From Nostoc commune NIES-4072 (GTDB taxonomy: Bacteria; Cyanobacteriota; Cyanobacteriia; Cyanobacteriales; Nostocaceae), in NCBI RefSeq assembly GCF_003113895.1, contig NZ_BDUD01000001.1, positions 5,905,512 to 5,969,511 on the forward strand: a DNA stretch of 64,000 nucleotides, written 5' to 3'. The position numbers and the translations under genes are program-made. Each line of letters starts with the position of its first letter. Position 1 is the stretch's first letter. Shown piece by piece: positions 27,112 to 36,741 of this stretch. A model generated the notes under the pieces. It saw nothing but the letters and a program-made list of their open reading frames with translations, searched no databases and was not told the origin of the DNA.

Positions 27112-28263
27112 TTACAACCGAGCAATTACCGACTTAAGCACAGAAGCCATAGTCTCTATGCTATAGAGTTCCACACATCTTTCTCTTGCCTTAATACCTT
27201 GCTGCTCTGCTGACTCTAAATCCTGAAAAATCAATTGTATTTGTTTAGCAAGCTGTTCGGGACAAGCAGGCTCGACTAAGTAACCAGTATTACCTAAAAT
27301 TTTGGGAATATCTCCAACGCACGTAGATAATACAGGTTTAGCCATTGCCATTCCATCTGTCAACTTTAGGGGAAACTGAGCGCGAGCAGTCAAAGTATCT
27401 CGCTGGGGAACAACTACAATGTGAGCAGATGCTACAATTTTAGGCATTAATTCTACAGAACACCTTGGTAATTTAATAATCCAACGTCCCCACTTTTGAA
27501 TCAATTTATCGTCATAATCATCGTAAGGGCTACCACCCACAATCACTAATCTTAAATCTGGCTCATCCAGCAAATCGAGTGCCATTAGAATGTCTTCAAC
27601 CCCCTTATGAGGTCGTGGTGCCCCAGGAAACATGAGAATTCGATACTCAGAAAGACCGTAATCCGTTCTGCTAGTCTCAGAATCATACTTCTGGGGGTCA
27701 AACATTGTGGTATCTTTACCATTAGGTAGGTAAACACCACCGAAGCGTTTTTGCAGGAAGTCAGTATCTATTGTTACTGCATCTGCCTTTGCCACTAAGT
27801 TTTCCATCCACTTGAGATACAGTGGATGATCTGGAAATTTTAATGCGCCATTTTTCTTGAAAATGTCACGATAAAATTGCTTAAGACTAGGACTATATTT
27901 CCACTCATCACCTCCGTGCCAACTGAGTTCCCAGTCATCCATATCTAAAATTACAGGACGATGACCAATAAATTTTTTCAGTAGCGATAGCCCAAAACTT
28001 GTAAACTTGGGTTTTACAGCATAAATAATGTCTCCATCTATTTTTTGCAAAAGTTGACGAGCAGATATCAAAAATTCTGGATAATTTGTACCTGGAAGAG
28101 AAACAACTGAAATGCCAGACGGAGGAATAGCATACAGTTCTTTACCATACATAAAACCAAGAATCTCTACTTGATAATTGAGGCTTTGCAGTACTTGAGC
28201 TAGTAAAAAGGCTCGAATACTACCGCCTCCAGATAAATCACCAACAATTAATGAAACTTTCAA
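27112..28263 (-). CDS. GT4-like glycosyltransferase
   Basis: A 383-residue GT-B enzyme. The N-terminus MKVSLIVGDLSGGGSIRAFLLAQVLQSLNYQVEILG is the usual acceptor-domain start. C-terminal motifs are RILMFPGAPRPHKGVEDILMALDLL (about 208-232) and VVPQRDTLTARAQFPLKLTDGMAMAKPVLSTCVGDIPKIL (about 290-330), which include the GT4 E/D-type donor loop. DDWELSWHGGDEW is shared with several cyanobacterial polysaccharide GTs. Substrates unknown. Part of the minus-strand glycan block, 94 bases upstream of the ABC exporter. Confidence 0.82.
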   Translation of the reverse strand: MKVSLIVGDLSGGGSIRAFLLAQVLQSLNYQVEILGFMYGKELYAIPPSGISVVSLPGTNYPEFLISARQLLQKIDGDIIYAVKPKFTSFGLSLLKKFIGHRPVILDMDDWELSWHGGDEWKYSPSLKQFYRDIFKKNGALKFPDHPLYLKWMENLVAKADAVTIDTDFLQKRFGGVYLPNGKDTTMFDPQKYDSETSRTDYGLSEYRILMFPGAPRPHKGVEDILMALDLLDEPDLRLVIVGGSPYDDYDDKLIQKWGRWIIKLPRCSVELMPKIVASAHIVVVPQRDTLTARAQFPLKLTDGMAMAKPVLSTCVGDIPKILGNTGYLVEPACPEQLAKQIQLIFQDLESAEQQGIKARERCVELYSIETMASVLKSVIARL

Positions 28264-28371
28264 TTTTGATGTTTCCTCCTGGAAATTCGCAATTTAAATA
28301 TTGATAAATATTTAAAATTCTTCATAATTTAATACAGGAAAAAGCCTTGTGCATATATTCATAAGAAGATG

Positions 28372-29214
28372 TCATTTCTTGCGCCAGGGATTTGTAACTT
28401 GATTGGGTAAAAATACTTTAGCAAATCTGTCAAATACCCTTGTGTACAACGAACGGGTAATATTTTTAGCGTATTGAGGTCGATAAGGATAGGTACAGTG
28501 AAGAACTTTAATTTTATCCTGAATATTATAAGCCTCCTCCCATTTACTGAGATAATTATAGGTAGGTGGTAGTATTTTCATTTTAGGGCTTACAGATGCG
28601 ATCGCAGAAGCAAAAGCCCCTTGATCTTTTAAAAGCAATTTATCTTGATTATTTTTGACAATTTCAAAATAACGTTTAAATTCGTCAAAAAACACCTTGT
28701 TGACTTCTGTTTTCCTAAAAGCTATCAAACCACTATTATATTGCACACTATCTGCTTGTAAAGGGAACCCAATAGATTGCAGTATTTGCAAAACATTCGG
28801 CAAAATGTCTTCTTGCTTTCCCCGTAGTAAATTTGTAGCTTTAACAATAGAAGGTTGCACATCTTCAGTTAATAGCAAATCATATTCATCCAAATACTCA
28901 AATACATCGTTGAGGTCGGAAAGTAAGCAAATATCTGAATCTAAGTAAATAGTTTTATCAAATTCAGAGGCTGCATATAAAGCCAGTTTTGCTTGCCGTG
29001 ATGCTAAAACAGTATTTTCATTTGCAGGAGCAGGCTTTAAAATTACATTTTTGAAAGTCTTTAAAAAAGGATAGAGAACTTTTGGAACTTGATCAATTAA
29101 AATAATTATTGGTTCTTCATGAAACTTTCTAACTGCCGCTAAAAAGTGAATGCAATCTTGAAAAGGGTAAAGTCCAGTTAAAATGGTAATAAATCCTCTA
29201 GTCTCTTTTTTCAT
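28372..29214 (-). CDS. GT-A glycosyltransferase-like protein (GT8-type DXD)
   Basis: A 280-residue protein with an N-terminal nucleotide-diphospho-sugar fold, TIYLDSDICLLSD (D92-S-D94) and VQYNSGLIAFRKTEVNKVFFDEF, followed by LLKDQGAFASAIAS. This layout is that of GT8/related GT-A enzymes. It is shorter than the Npun_R2821-type trio and not obviously their paralog. Cytoplasmic sugar transfer to a growing glycan is likely; donor and acceptor are unknown. Confidence 0.75.
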   Translation of the reverse strand: MKKETRGFITILTGLYPFQDCIHFLAAVRKFHEEPIIILIDQVPKVLYPFLKTFKNVILKPAPANENTVLASRQAKLALYAASEFDKTIYLDSDICLLSDLNDVFEYLDEYDLLLTEDVQPSIVKATNLLRGKQEDILPNVLQILQSIGFPLQADSVQYNSGLIAFRKTEVNKVFFDEFKRYFEIVKNNQDKLLLKDQGAFASAIASVSPKMKILPPTYNYLSKWEEAYNIQDKIKVLHCTYPYRPQYAKNITRSLYTRVFDRFAKVFLPNQVTNPWRKK

Positions 29215-29262
29215 AAATAAGTTAAATAATTCTTACTTTGTATCCTAGCCTGTCAACCTAAT

Positions 29263-30186
29263 TTAATGTGTCCATTCCCAAAAACTTTTACTCCAGTCTT
29301 CGTTATAGTAACAAACTCCTTGCCATTGGTAAAAGTGGACAAAATCTTCGATTTTTAACGTTTTATTTACATTCTTAATCATGTAGAGGGGTCGTTCACC
29401 GTAAAATGATGCCCACATACTATAACTACTAGGAGGGCCAATAATATAATCACATTCAGCTAAAGAATACATGTCTTCAATTATATGATTATTGCCATAA
29501 ACATAAGATAAATGTTGAAAATATTCGTCATTTTGTTTTTGATTTGAGCAAATCAAAAATGTCACTTTTTTATTAGGAAATAGCATTTGTGCTGATTCCA
29601 TCACCTTTAAATAATTTTCGACTAAATAAAAATATCTGCCATTTTGATGTTTCTGATAATCTCCGTGACGGATATGGACTCCAATCAGCACATCAGTCTG
29701 GCTACGAATATTGGATATAAGTTTTGCTACATTTAACTGATACTTCTTTAAAGGTTGAAAGTAAGCACGGATTTTTTCCCCATGTTTTTGTAAATTTGAT
29801 ATATCATTTACAAACCATCCATCCCGAAATACCCACCCTTGAAAAAAGTTTATACTTTCTGGCTTCAACTCTTTTGTAATGCTTGAATTGCTCCAGTTAA
29901 AGGGCTGATTACGCTTAATCTCAATTGTGTTAAAGCGTCCACTTTCAGCTAAATAACGATTTATTTTATAGTAGTATTTACGTAACAGTTTATTTCCTGA
30001 AATTGAAAATCGAGTAGAAGGATAACAACATAAAAAATCTTGAGATGTTGAGTTAAAAAAATCTGCATACTCTTCAAACGCCGGGTTTAAAACTGTTAAA
30101 TTATTTTCACTTGCAAATGCCATAAAATGAGCAGATAATAATAATCGATTGCCTAGTTGTCCAGATTTTGCAGAGATTACTAACAT
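29263..30186 (-). CDS. Alpha-1,2-fucosyltransferase-like protein (GT11)
   Basis: A 307-residue protein. GT11 features are VGVHIRHGDY-like text (LIGVHIRHGDYQKHQNGRYF, about 168-187), the central donor-binding segment, and the late motif AECDYIIGPPSSYSMWASFYGERPLY (about 252-277). These enzymes transfer fucose from GDP-fucose to galactose-type acceptors. It is the first gene of the minus-strand cluster, so the promoter for the block probably lies in 30187-30602. The N-terminal GQLGNRLL is also typical of the family. Confidence 0.8.
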   Translation of the reverse strand: MLVISAKSGQLGNRLLLSAHFMAFASENNLTVLNPAFEEYADFFNSTSQDFLCCYPSTRFSISGNKLLRKYYYKINRYLAESGRFNTIEIKRNQPFNWSNSSITKELKPESINFFQGWVFRDGWFVNDISNLQKHGEKIRAYFQPLKKYQLNVAKLISNIRSQTDVLIGVHIRHGDYQKHQNGRYFYLVENYLKVMESAQMLFPNKKVTFLICSNQKQNDEYFQHLSYVYGNNHIIEDMYSLAECDYIIGPPSSYSMWASFYGERPLYMIKNVNKTLKIEDFVHFYQWQGVCYYNEDWSKSFWEWTH

Positions 30187-30602
30187 GTATAAAAATTATA
30201 GAAACCAATATTCCTAATATTTGTTTAAGCTTTAACATACCAATGTGTATACATACTAGAATTTAAATTTTATTCAACCTGAGATTTTAAAGAAAATAGC
30301 CACTATGATTGAATGAATTTTTGATATCTTTAAAACAGGAAATAATTAAATAAATCTAACTTTGTATTTGCGGTTATTTCCAGAGAAAATTCACTGATAA
30401 ATCCAGAGAAATTTTGCTTTATTGTGGTATGTTTACGGTATAACTACGGTTGTATATTATCATAACTATTAATGACGCATTACATTTGTGCTAAGTTGCG
30501 TATAAATGCTTAAAATAATTTATGCAAGTAGCTTACTTACTTGCTTAGACTTAGGATTGTTACTTTATACCAAACATCTATGTTGTAAGGGAGCCAAAGG
30601 TA
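30187..30602. other. Divergent intergenic region, glycan cluster / gloB
   Basis: About 415 AT-rich bases between divergent genes. It presumably holds both promoters. A small inverted repeat CAAGTA/TACTTG lies at 30524-30542. No ORF or larger repeat was recognised. Confidence 0.55.
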
Positions 30603-31376
30603 ATGCAGGTAATCCGTCTAGAAGCACTCTCAGACAACTACATATTCTTGCTACACGACCATAAAGAAAATATTGCTGCCGTTGTTGACCCGGCGGAATC
30701 TCTACCAGTATTAGAGAAACTGGCAGAATTAAAAGCTGATTTAGTAGCAATTTTTAATACGCACCACCATAACGATCATGTTGGTGGTAATAAGCAATTA
30801 ATAGAACAATTCCCGCAACTGATAGTTTATGGAGGAGCGGAAGATCGTGGTAGAATTCCCGGTCAGCAGGTGTTTTTGCAAGAAGGCGATCGCGTCGGGT
30901 TTGCAGACCGCATAGCTGAAGTTATCTTCGTTCCCGGACATACCCGCGCTCACATCGTTTACTACTTTCCCCCGGAAAAAGCTGGTGAGACAGGCGACTT
31001 ATTTTGCGGCGATACCTTATTTTCTGGCGGTTGCGGTCGCTTGTTTGAAGGAACACCGAGCCAAATGGTGGACTCTTTAAGCAAACTGCGCTCTCTACCC
31101 GATGATACACGCATCTGGTGTGCCCACGAATACACCTTGAAAAATCTGCAATTTGCCCTAACTGTGGATGGCGACAATACCGACTTACAAAGACGCTTCA
31201 ATGAAGTAAAAGCTTACCGTAGCCGAGGAGAAGCTACCATCCCCTCGCTGTTAAGAGTGGAGAAGCGAACAAATCCCTTTTTACGTTGGGATCAGCAATC
31301 ACTACAATCAACTGTTAAGAGTAGCGATGCAGTCCAAACCTTTGCACGGATACGGGAAATGAGAAATACTTTTTAA
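30603..31376 (+). CDS. gloB: Hydroxyacylglutathione hydrolase (glyoxalase II)
   Basis: A 257-residue metallo-beta-lactamase-fold enzyme that hydrolyses S-D-lactoylglutathione to D-lactate and glutathione, the second step of methylglyoxal detoxification. The metal motif THHHNDH (H54, H56, D58, H59) is complete, with later ligands in [30 protein letters not shown] and [14 protein letters not shown], and the C-terminal NPFLRWD seen in GloB. Length fits the family. The AAGGGAG upstream supports the chosen ATG. Monocistronic. Confidence 0.93.
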   Translation: MQVIRLEALSDNYIFLLHDHKENIAAVVDPAESLPVLEKLAELKADLVAIFNTHHHNDHVGGNKQLIEQFPQLIVYGGAEDRGRIPGQQVFLQEGDRVGFADRIAEVIFVPGHTRAHIVYYFPPEKAGETGDLFCGDTLFSGGCGRLFEGTPSQMVDSLSKLRSLPDDTRIWCAHEYTLKNLQFALTVDGDNTDLQRRFNEVKAYRSRGEATIPSLLRVEKRTNPFLRWDQQSLQSTVKSSDAVQTFARIREMRNTF

Positions 31377-31377
31377 G

Positions 31378-31478
31378 TATGGGGCATTGGGCATTAGTCA
31401 TTAATTTTCTTCCCCTGCCTCCCCTGCTCCCTCATCTCCCCACTCCCCACTCCCCACTCCCCATTCCCCAATTCATTC
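31378..31478. repeat. STRR tandem repeats
   Basis: GGGCATT units (31382-31396) and CCCCACT units (31437-31466) between gloB and rplI. Confidence 0.85.
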
Positions 31479-31631
31479 AATTTTCTCTAATAGTTGCGAT
31501 CGCACCCTTCCTTTCGCTAGGATCTGTAAGCTTTAGGGTATAGGCACACAAGCTTGGAATACAGCACTGACATTGTGAGCTATGCTGCCCAAACCCAAAT
31601 TAATTAGATTTTACAGGAAAAACGAAAAACG

Positions 31632-32090
31632 ATGGCGAAGCGCGTGCAGTTAGTTTTAAATCAGGATATCAGTAAGCTAGGAAAATCTGGCGATTTAGTG
31701 GAAGTAGCTCCTGGCTACGCTCGTAATTATCTGATTCCCCAAAAATTGGCAACCAATGCCACTCCTGGTATTCTCAAGCAAGTAGAACGCCGTCGTGAGC
31801 AAGAGCGTCAACGGCAATTAGAACTCAGACAACAAGCTATTGAGCAAAAAGAATCTTTAGAAAAAGTTGGCAGCTTGACAATTGCTAAACAAGTTGGTGA
31901 AAACGAAGCAATTTTCGGTACTATCACCACTCAAGATGTTGCAGATGCAATTAAGGCAGCCACCGGTCAAGAAATCGATCGGCGTGGAATTACTATCCCT
32001 GATATTAATCACCTTGGTACTTATCAAGCTGAAATCAAGCTGTATTCGGAAGTAACGGCACAAGTCGATATTCAAGTCGTCGCTAGCTAA
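31632..32090 (+). CDS. rplI: 50S ribosomal protein L9
   Basis: A 152-residue protein with the two-domain L9 layout. The N-terminal rRNA-binding domain ([36 protein letters not shown], about 4-40) contains the signature G-x-x-x-x-V-x-x-G-Y-x-R-N-x-L. A long charged connecting helix (about 48-78) and a C-terminal domain ending in [16 protein letters not shown] follow. It precedes dnaB, a gene order seen widely in bacteria, although STRR-like units separate them here. Confidence 0.95.
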   Translation: MAKRVQLVLNQDISKLGKSGDLVEVAPGYARNYLIPQKLATNATPGILKQVERRREQERQRQLELRQQAIEQKESLEKVGSLTIAKQVGENEAIFGTITTQDVADAIKAATGQEIDRRGITIPDINHLGTYQAEIKLYSEVTAQVDIQVVAS

Positions 32091-32237
32091 GTTTGGCGGG
32101 GGAGGAGATGAAGGGGATGAGGAAGATGAGAGAGCAAGGGAATTAAGGGTGACTAATAACTCCTAAACCCCACTCACTACTCCCTACTCCCTACTCCCCA
32201 CTCTCAAATAGCTTTCATCTCAAAACTAAAATCGTTT
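32091..32237. repeat. STRR-type repeats between rplI and dnaB
   Basis: GGAGATGA/GGGGATGA-type and CTCCCTA-type units, partly inverted relative to each other. No ORF. Confidence 0.7.
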
Positions 32238-34919
32238 ATGGCTGAAGCACTGAATTTTCAAGGCGATGGTAGCGATGCCTACGGCGGTAAACTACGCCTC
32301 CCACCCCAAAATATTGAGGCGGAAGAAGCGATTTTGGGGGGTATATTACTAGATCCAGAAGCGATTAGTCGAGTTAGCGATCGCCTCCTTCCAGAAGCTT
32401 TTTACATTAGCGCTCACAAAGATATTTATCAAGCAGCTGTGAGGCTCCACACCCAAGGTAAACCCACAGACTTACTTTCAGTCACAAGTTGGCTGACTGA
32501 CCATGATTTGCTTACTCGCATTGGCGGGAGAAATAAATTAGCAACTCTGGTAGACCGCACAGTGTCAGCCGTGAACATCGATGCCTTAGCAGGGTTGGTG
32601 ATGGACAAATACCTGCGGCGACAGTTAATTAAAGCTGGCAATGAAATTGTACATCTTGGTTACGAGACAGAAACCGAATTGCCAACTGTTTTAGATCAGG
32701 CAGAACAGAAAGTTTTTGGCGTTACTCAAGAGCGTCCCCAATCGTGTTTAATTCACATTTCTGATACTCTAATTAATAATTTCCAAGATATTGAGGATCG
32801 AAATCAAGGTATTGCCTTACCTGGTATTCCCTGCGGATTTTACGATTTAGATGCGATGACCGGCGGCTTTCAGCGTTCTGATTTGATTATTGTCGCTGCT
32901 AGACCTGCAATGGGAAAGACAAGCTTTTCGATGAATATTGCACAATATATTGCCAATTACGAAATTATTATCAAGCGTGATAACATTGACGAGCGGAAGA
33001 AACTACCAGTTTGTATTTTCAGTTTGGAAATGTCAAAAGAGCAATTGACGCAACGTCTATTAGCTAGCGAAGCGCAAATTGAAAGTAGTTATCTGCGAAC
33101 TGGCCGCTTAAGTCAAACACAGTGGGAACCTTTAAGTCGTGCTATTGGTATCCTTTCTGAGATGCCAATTTATATTGATGACACACCGAATATTACAGTT
33201 ACACAAATGCGTAGTCAGGCAAGAAGACTTCAAGCAGAGCAAGGAACACTGGGTTTGATTGTAATAGATTACTTGCAATTGATGGAAGGAGCAGGTGATA
33301 ATCGCGTTCAAGAATTGTCAAAAATTACGCGTCAACTCAAAGGTTTAGCGCGGGAATTATCTGTACCAGTTATTGCTTTATCTCAGTTGAGTCGAGGTGT
33401 CGAAGCACGCACTAACAAACGCCCGATGTTATCTGATTTGAGAGAATCTGGTTGTTTAGCAGGCGATAGTCTGGTGACATTAGCAGATAGTGGGCTGCAA
33501 GTACCAATTAGGGAATTAGCAGGTAAATCTGGTTTTGTAGTTTGGGCGTTGAACGAAGTTACAATGCAGCTAGAAAAGGCAATTGTTAGCAATGCTTTTT
33601 CCACAGGTATAAAGCCTCTGTTTACTTTAACAACTCGATTAGGTCGAAAAATCCGTGCCACAGGTAATCACAAATTTTTAACAATTAATGGCTGGAAAAG
33701 ACTTGATGAGTTAACTCCTAAACAACATCTATGTTTACCAAGAAATCTCTCCAGTCCTGGTAAACAAACCATGACTTATGCCGAAGTTGCATTATTAGGG
33801 CATTTAATTGGCGACGGTTGTACATTACCACGTCATGTCATACAGTACACTACTAGAGAAATAGATTTAGCTCAGAATGTTGCTTTCTTGGCAACAGAAG
33901 TTTTTGGAGATTCAATTGTTCCTAGAATTTCACCTGAACGTGGGTGGTATCAAGTTTATTTATCCGCAGCACAACATCTTACTCATCGTGTGAGAAATCC
34001 AATAGCCAAATGGCTAGACTCGCTCGGTGTTTTTGGTTTAAGGTCTTATGAAAAATTTGTACCTCAAGAATTGTTCTCACAACCTCAAGAGTTAATAGGT
34101 TGCTTTCTAAGACACCTTTGGAGTACAGATGGCTGTATAAAATTGGTTACAGGAAAAAAATTAAGACCTATTGCATATTATGCAACGAGTAGTCAGAGAC
34201 TAGCTTTTGATATACAGACACTTTTGTTAAGACTTGGCATTAACGCAACACTCAGGGCAGTTCCTCAAGTTGGGAAAGGTAGAAATCAATATCATGTAAT
34301 AATCACTGGTAAGCCTGATCTCCAGTTGTTTATTATTCATGTTGGAGCAGTTGGAGAATATAAACTACGTTCACTCCAGGATATTTTCCAATACCTTGAA
34401 AACAGTATTCACAACCCTAATAGAGATATAATTCCGAAGGATGTTTGGAAAATAGAGGTTGTACCTGCGATGCAAGCTATTGGCTTCACCACACGGATCT
34501 TACAAGCCTCCATTGGAGTTTCGTTTTGTGGCTCTACTCTTTACAAAGTAAATTTAAGTCGGGAAGAAGCTCTAAAAGTCGGCAAAGTTGTTCAATCATC
34601 TAAACTGGTTACTCTTGCCAAAAGTGATGTTTATTGGGACGAGATACTTTCAATTGAATATAGCGGCGAGGAAGAAGTCTTTGATCTTACGGTTCCTGGT
34701 TCGCATAATTTTGTTGCAAATAATATTATTGTTCATAATTCCATTGAACAGGACGCGGATTTAGTAATAATGTTGTACCGCGATGAATATTACTCTCCCG
34801 ATACTCCCGATCGCGGCATTGCAGAAGTAATTATAGCTAAACACCGCAACGGGCCTACTGGTACTGCGAAACTTTTGTTTAATCCACAGTTTACAAAGTT
34901 TCAAAATTTAAAAATTTAG
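32238..34919 (+). CDS. dnaB: Replicative DNA helicase DnaB with in-frame intein
   Basis: An 893-residue precursor that should splice to a 464-residue hexameric fork helicase. The extein has the N-terminal DnaB domain (LPPQNIEAEEAILGGILLDPEAI), Walker A AARPAMGKTSFS, Walker B LIVIDYLQLM and LSQLSRGVEART. The intein spans residues 406-834. It interrupts the conserved LRESG/SIEQDAD sequence, the same site as the well-known Synechocystis DnaB intein. The C-extein SIEQDADLVIMLYRDEYY continues normally to the end. The start is supported by family N-termini. Monocistronic downstream of rplI. Confidence 0.95.
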   Translation: MAEALNFQGDGSDAYGGKLRLPPQNIEAEEAILGGILLDPEAISRVSDRLLPEAFYISAHKDIYQAAVRLHTQGKPTDLLSVTSWLTDHDLLTRIGGRNKLATLVDRTVSAVNIDALAGLVMDKYLRRQLIKAGNEIVHLGYETETELPTVLDQAEQKVFGVTQERPQSCLIHISDTLINNFQDIEDRNQGIALPGIPCGFYDLDAMTGGFQRSDLIIVAARPAMGKTSFSMNIAQYIANYEIIIKRDNIDERKKLPVCIFSLEMSKEQLTQRLLASEAQIESSYLRTGRLSQTQWEPLSRAIGILSEMPIYIDDTPNITVTQMRSQARRLQAEQGTLGLIVIDYLQLMEGAGDNRVQELSKITRQLKGLARELSVPVIALSQLSRGVEARTNKRPMLSDLRESGCLAGDSLVTLADSGLQVPIRELAGKSGFVVWALNEVTMQLEKAIVSNAFSTGIKPLFTLTTRLGRKIRATGNHKFLTINGWKRLDELTPKQHLCLPRNLSSPGKQTMTYAEVALLGHLIGDGCTLPRHVIQYTTREIDLAQNVAFLATEVFGDSIVPRISPERGWYQVYLSAAQHLTHRVRNPIAKWLDSLGVFGLRSYEKFVPQELFSQPQELIGCFLRHLWSTDGCIKLVTGKKLRPIAYYATSSQRLAFDIQTLLLRLGINATLRAVPQVGKGRNQYHVIITGKPDLQLFIIHVGAVGEYKLRSLQDIFQYLENSIHNPNRDIIPKDVWKIEVVPAMQAIGFTTRILQASIGVSFCGSTLYKVNLSREEALKVGKVVQSSKLVTLAKSDVYWDEILSIEYSGEEEVFDLTVPGSHNFVANNIIVHNSIEQDADLVIMLYRDEYYSPDTPDRGIAEVIIAKHRNGPTGTAKLLFNPQFTKFQNLKI
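33453..34739 (+). mobile_element. DnaB intein with LAGLIDADG-type homing endonuclease domain
   Basis: Exactly 429 codons. It begins at Cys406 (CLAGDSLV, splicing block A), has GNHKFLTINGWKRLDEL (block B with the TxxH-like histidine) and ends with VFDLTVPG...NFVANNIIVHN (blocks F and G), followed by Ser+1. The central region contains LLGHLIGDGC and FLRHLWSTDGC, the two dodecapeptide motifs with both catalytic Asp present, so homing activity may still exist. All splicing residues are intact. Confidence 0.92.
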
Positions 34920-34979
34920 CTATTGAATTGGGGGCTGGGATTGGGAAAAACTAATGCCCAATTCCCCATGCCCTAGTTT

Positions 34980-35531
34980 CTACTTAACTCCGAGTAATTC
35001 CACATCAAACAGCAGAGTGGCGTTCGGTGGAATCACGCCACCAGCACCACGAGCGCCATAGCCTAACTCTGCGGGGATGATTAACTTACGACGACCGCCT
35101 ACTTTCATAGTGCTAAGTCCTTCATCCCAACCTTTGATTACCTGTCCAACGCCAATTTTAAAGCTGAAGGGTTGGCCGCGATCGCGTGAACTATCAAACT
35201 TAGTACCATCTTCTAAAGTGCCGACATAGTGAACTTCAACCGTTTGGCCAGGTTGAGGAGTCGCCCCAGTCCCCTCTTTTAACTCGACATACTTTAATCC
35301 AGAGGGGGTAGTTACGACATTATCACCAGACGAGGGGGTAGTTACGGCATTAGCATCAGACATAGTATGACTCGCAATTAGAGTATTATTTTCAGTTAAA
35401 GTTGTGGGCGCTGGCAGCGTTTGGGTTAATTCGGCAGCAATGGCAGTATTCTGCTTAGTGCCTAATTGCCCCACAACCAAAAGCACAACACACGCCAGCA
35501 TGAACGCCACGCTGAGGAAAATTGCTTTCAA
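34980..35531 (-). CDS. FKBP-type peptidyl-prolyl cis-trans isomerase, exported
   Basis: A 183-residue protein. Residues 1-33 form a signal peptide or anchor (hydrophobic core [16 protein letters not shown], then AIAAE). A Ser/Thr-rich linker follows, with an FKBP domain at about 76-183 ([21 protein letters not shown] ... VIKGWDEGL ... [29 protein letters not shown]). The aromatic pocket residues Y, F, D, W and F are recognisable. It should assist proline isomerisation in the periplasm or thylakoid lumen. The linker contains [16 protein letters not shown], encoded by an imperfect DNA duplication. Confidence 0.9.
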   Translation of the reverse strand: MKAIFLSVAFMLACVVLLVVGQLGTKQNTAIAAELTQTLPAPTTLTENNTLIASHTMSDANAVTTPSSGDNVVTTPSGLKYVELKEGTGATPQPGQTVEVHYVGTLEDGTKFDSSRDRGQPFSFKIGVGQVIKGWDEGLSTMKVGGRRKLIIPAELGYGARGAGGVIPPNATLLFDVELLGVK

Positions 35532-35609
35532 AATCAGTTCTCCTTACTTAGGTATCCTGGCAAAAACATTACCAACAGGACACAATTAGTTTAAATCAGA
35601 AAGGACATC

Positions 35610-35933
35610 TTAACGCCAAAGCTTATTTTCTAAATCGCGCAATTGACGCTCTAAACGGTCAATTCTACCGCGCAACTCGTCTACTTCCGACTGGCGAGCT
35701 ACCCCCAAATCCTGCATCATATTTCGCATTTGCCGTTGCATTTGAACATCAAAGTTTCCCTGCTCCGACTTTAACTGCTGGGCAATATCATCTATAACTG
35801 CTTTGGCTTGCTCTGGATTGAGCTTACCGTCTTTAACTAAATCATCGCTGACTTGGCGCAGTTTTTCTGCTACTAAAGATGTTGTGCCAAGACCCACCAT
35901 CATAAGCTGTTGCAACCAGTTGTTGCTTTCCAT
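35610..35933 (-). CDS. Phasin-like small coiled-coil protein
   Basis: A 107-residue, highly helical protein. A hydrophobic N-terminal helix (LQQLMMVGLGTTSLVAEKLRQV) and a C-terminal coiled coil (VDELRGRIDRLERQLRDLENKLW) flank a charged middle. This pattern is that of the phasin/PhaF-like family, often annotated in cyanobacteria as phasin family protein. Binding to polymer granules is known for true phasins but is not shown for this group. It lies 78 bases upstream of the FKBP gene on the same strand. Confidence 0.7.
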   Translation of the reverse strand: MESNNWLQQLMMVGLGTTSLVAEKLRQVSDDLVKDGKLNPEQAKAVIDDIAQQLKSEQGNFDVQMQRQMRNMMQDLGVARQSEVDELRGRIDRLERQLRDLENKLWR

Positions 35934-36069
35934 ACTCCCTTCCTCTTAAATTATTTCAAACCAGCCGATTATTGCTCCTGAGTGTAGGCAATCAAGCTAT
36001 GCTAAAAGCGTGGTTACTCTAGCCTACATCTCTATTTTGGCAAATTAGCAAACACAGAGATCGCAGGGT

Positions 36070-36378
36070 GTGCTTAGAGAACGACTCAAGTTTAAGGTTG
36101 TCCCGAATTTAAGGGAAAATTTTATTCAGAAGGACGCACAAATTTGGACAATAGGGCTGGCTGAATATCCTAAATTTCTCGCTAAAGAGGTTTGGATTAG
36201 CCTCAATGACCACACAGAAGTTACCCTTATCATTTTTTAGGCAACACTAGAGCAGTGGAAAGCCTTACCCTAAGCACATTTGCAGACTATTAAAGATAAA
36301 TTTATCCAAGGACTGAGAGAATTTTATCTAGTAGTGAAGTCAGCAAAGTATCAAGTACGGAAATTTCCCCATTTCTAG
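36070..36378 (+). pseudogene. TIGR03792-like protein, broken by two in-frame stops
   Basis: Read from GTG 36070, the frame gives VLRERLKFKVVPNLRENFIQ, KDAQIWTIGLAEYPKFLAKEVWI and NDHTEVTLIIF, a stop (36238-36240), ATLEQWKALP, a stop (36271-36273), and IKDKFIQGLREF...VKSAKYQVRKFPHF before the terminal stop at 36376. The whole 102-codon span stays in one frame and resembles the small cyanobacterial TIGR03792 family of unknown function, where the first stop replaces a probable Trp codon (TGG to TAG). Point mutation rather than frameshift has inactivated it. Confidence 0.62.
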
Positions 36379-36439
36379 GTGAAAAATTACTCTCGACTCC
36401 AAGAGTTGGGGCTTAACAACAGGCAAGCTTCCGCCACAG

Positions 36440-36741
36440 TTACTAATGAAGCGATGTCTACGACGGGCTACGCCTACGCCTCAAAAAATTATAGGAATCT
36501 AACTTAATTATTTCACGGCAATTCAAGTCATTGGTCATTAGTCATTAGTACCAATGACTAAATCGGCGGGAATCCCGCCGATTCGATTTGAGTTTTGCGG
36601 AATATACTGAGAACCAAAACTTGATTTAGCAAGCTTTTCAGTCAACTTGGCTTTTCAAAAATCAAATTGGATTCCCATCATAAAATGAGTTAAAACTTAA
36701 AGCATCTTATTGACATCTCCATTCTTAAAAGTAGGGAGGAG
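36440..36741. other. Intergenic repeats before the 2TM gene
   Basis: This contains a GCGATGTCTACGACGGGCTA-type dispersed palindrome (36452-36481), STRR units (GTCATTA, 36530-36550), a perfect 23-base hairpin (36561-36583) and the second copy of MITE family A. Confidence 0.65.
36568..36677. repeat. MITE-like element, family A (copy 2)
   Basis: Ends GGGAATC...GATTTG (36569-36590) and CAAATTGGATTCCCA (36663-36677) are inverted repeats. The right half AGCTTTTCAGT...TTTTCAAAAATCAAAT matches copy 1 at 12480-12515. Its left end overlaps a perfect hairpin at 36561-36583. Confidence 0.6.
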
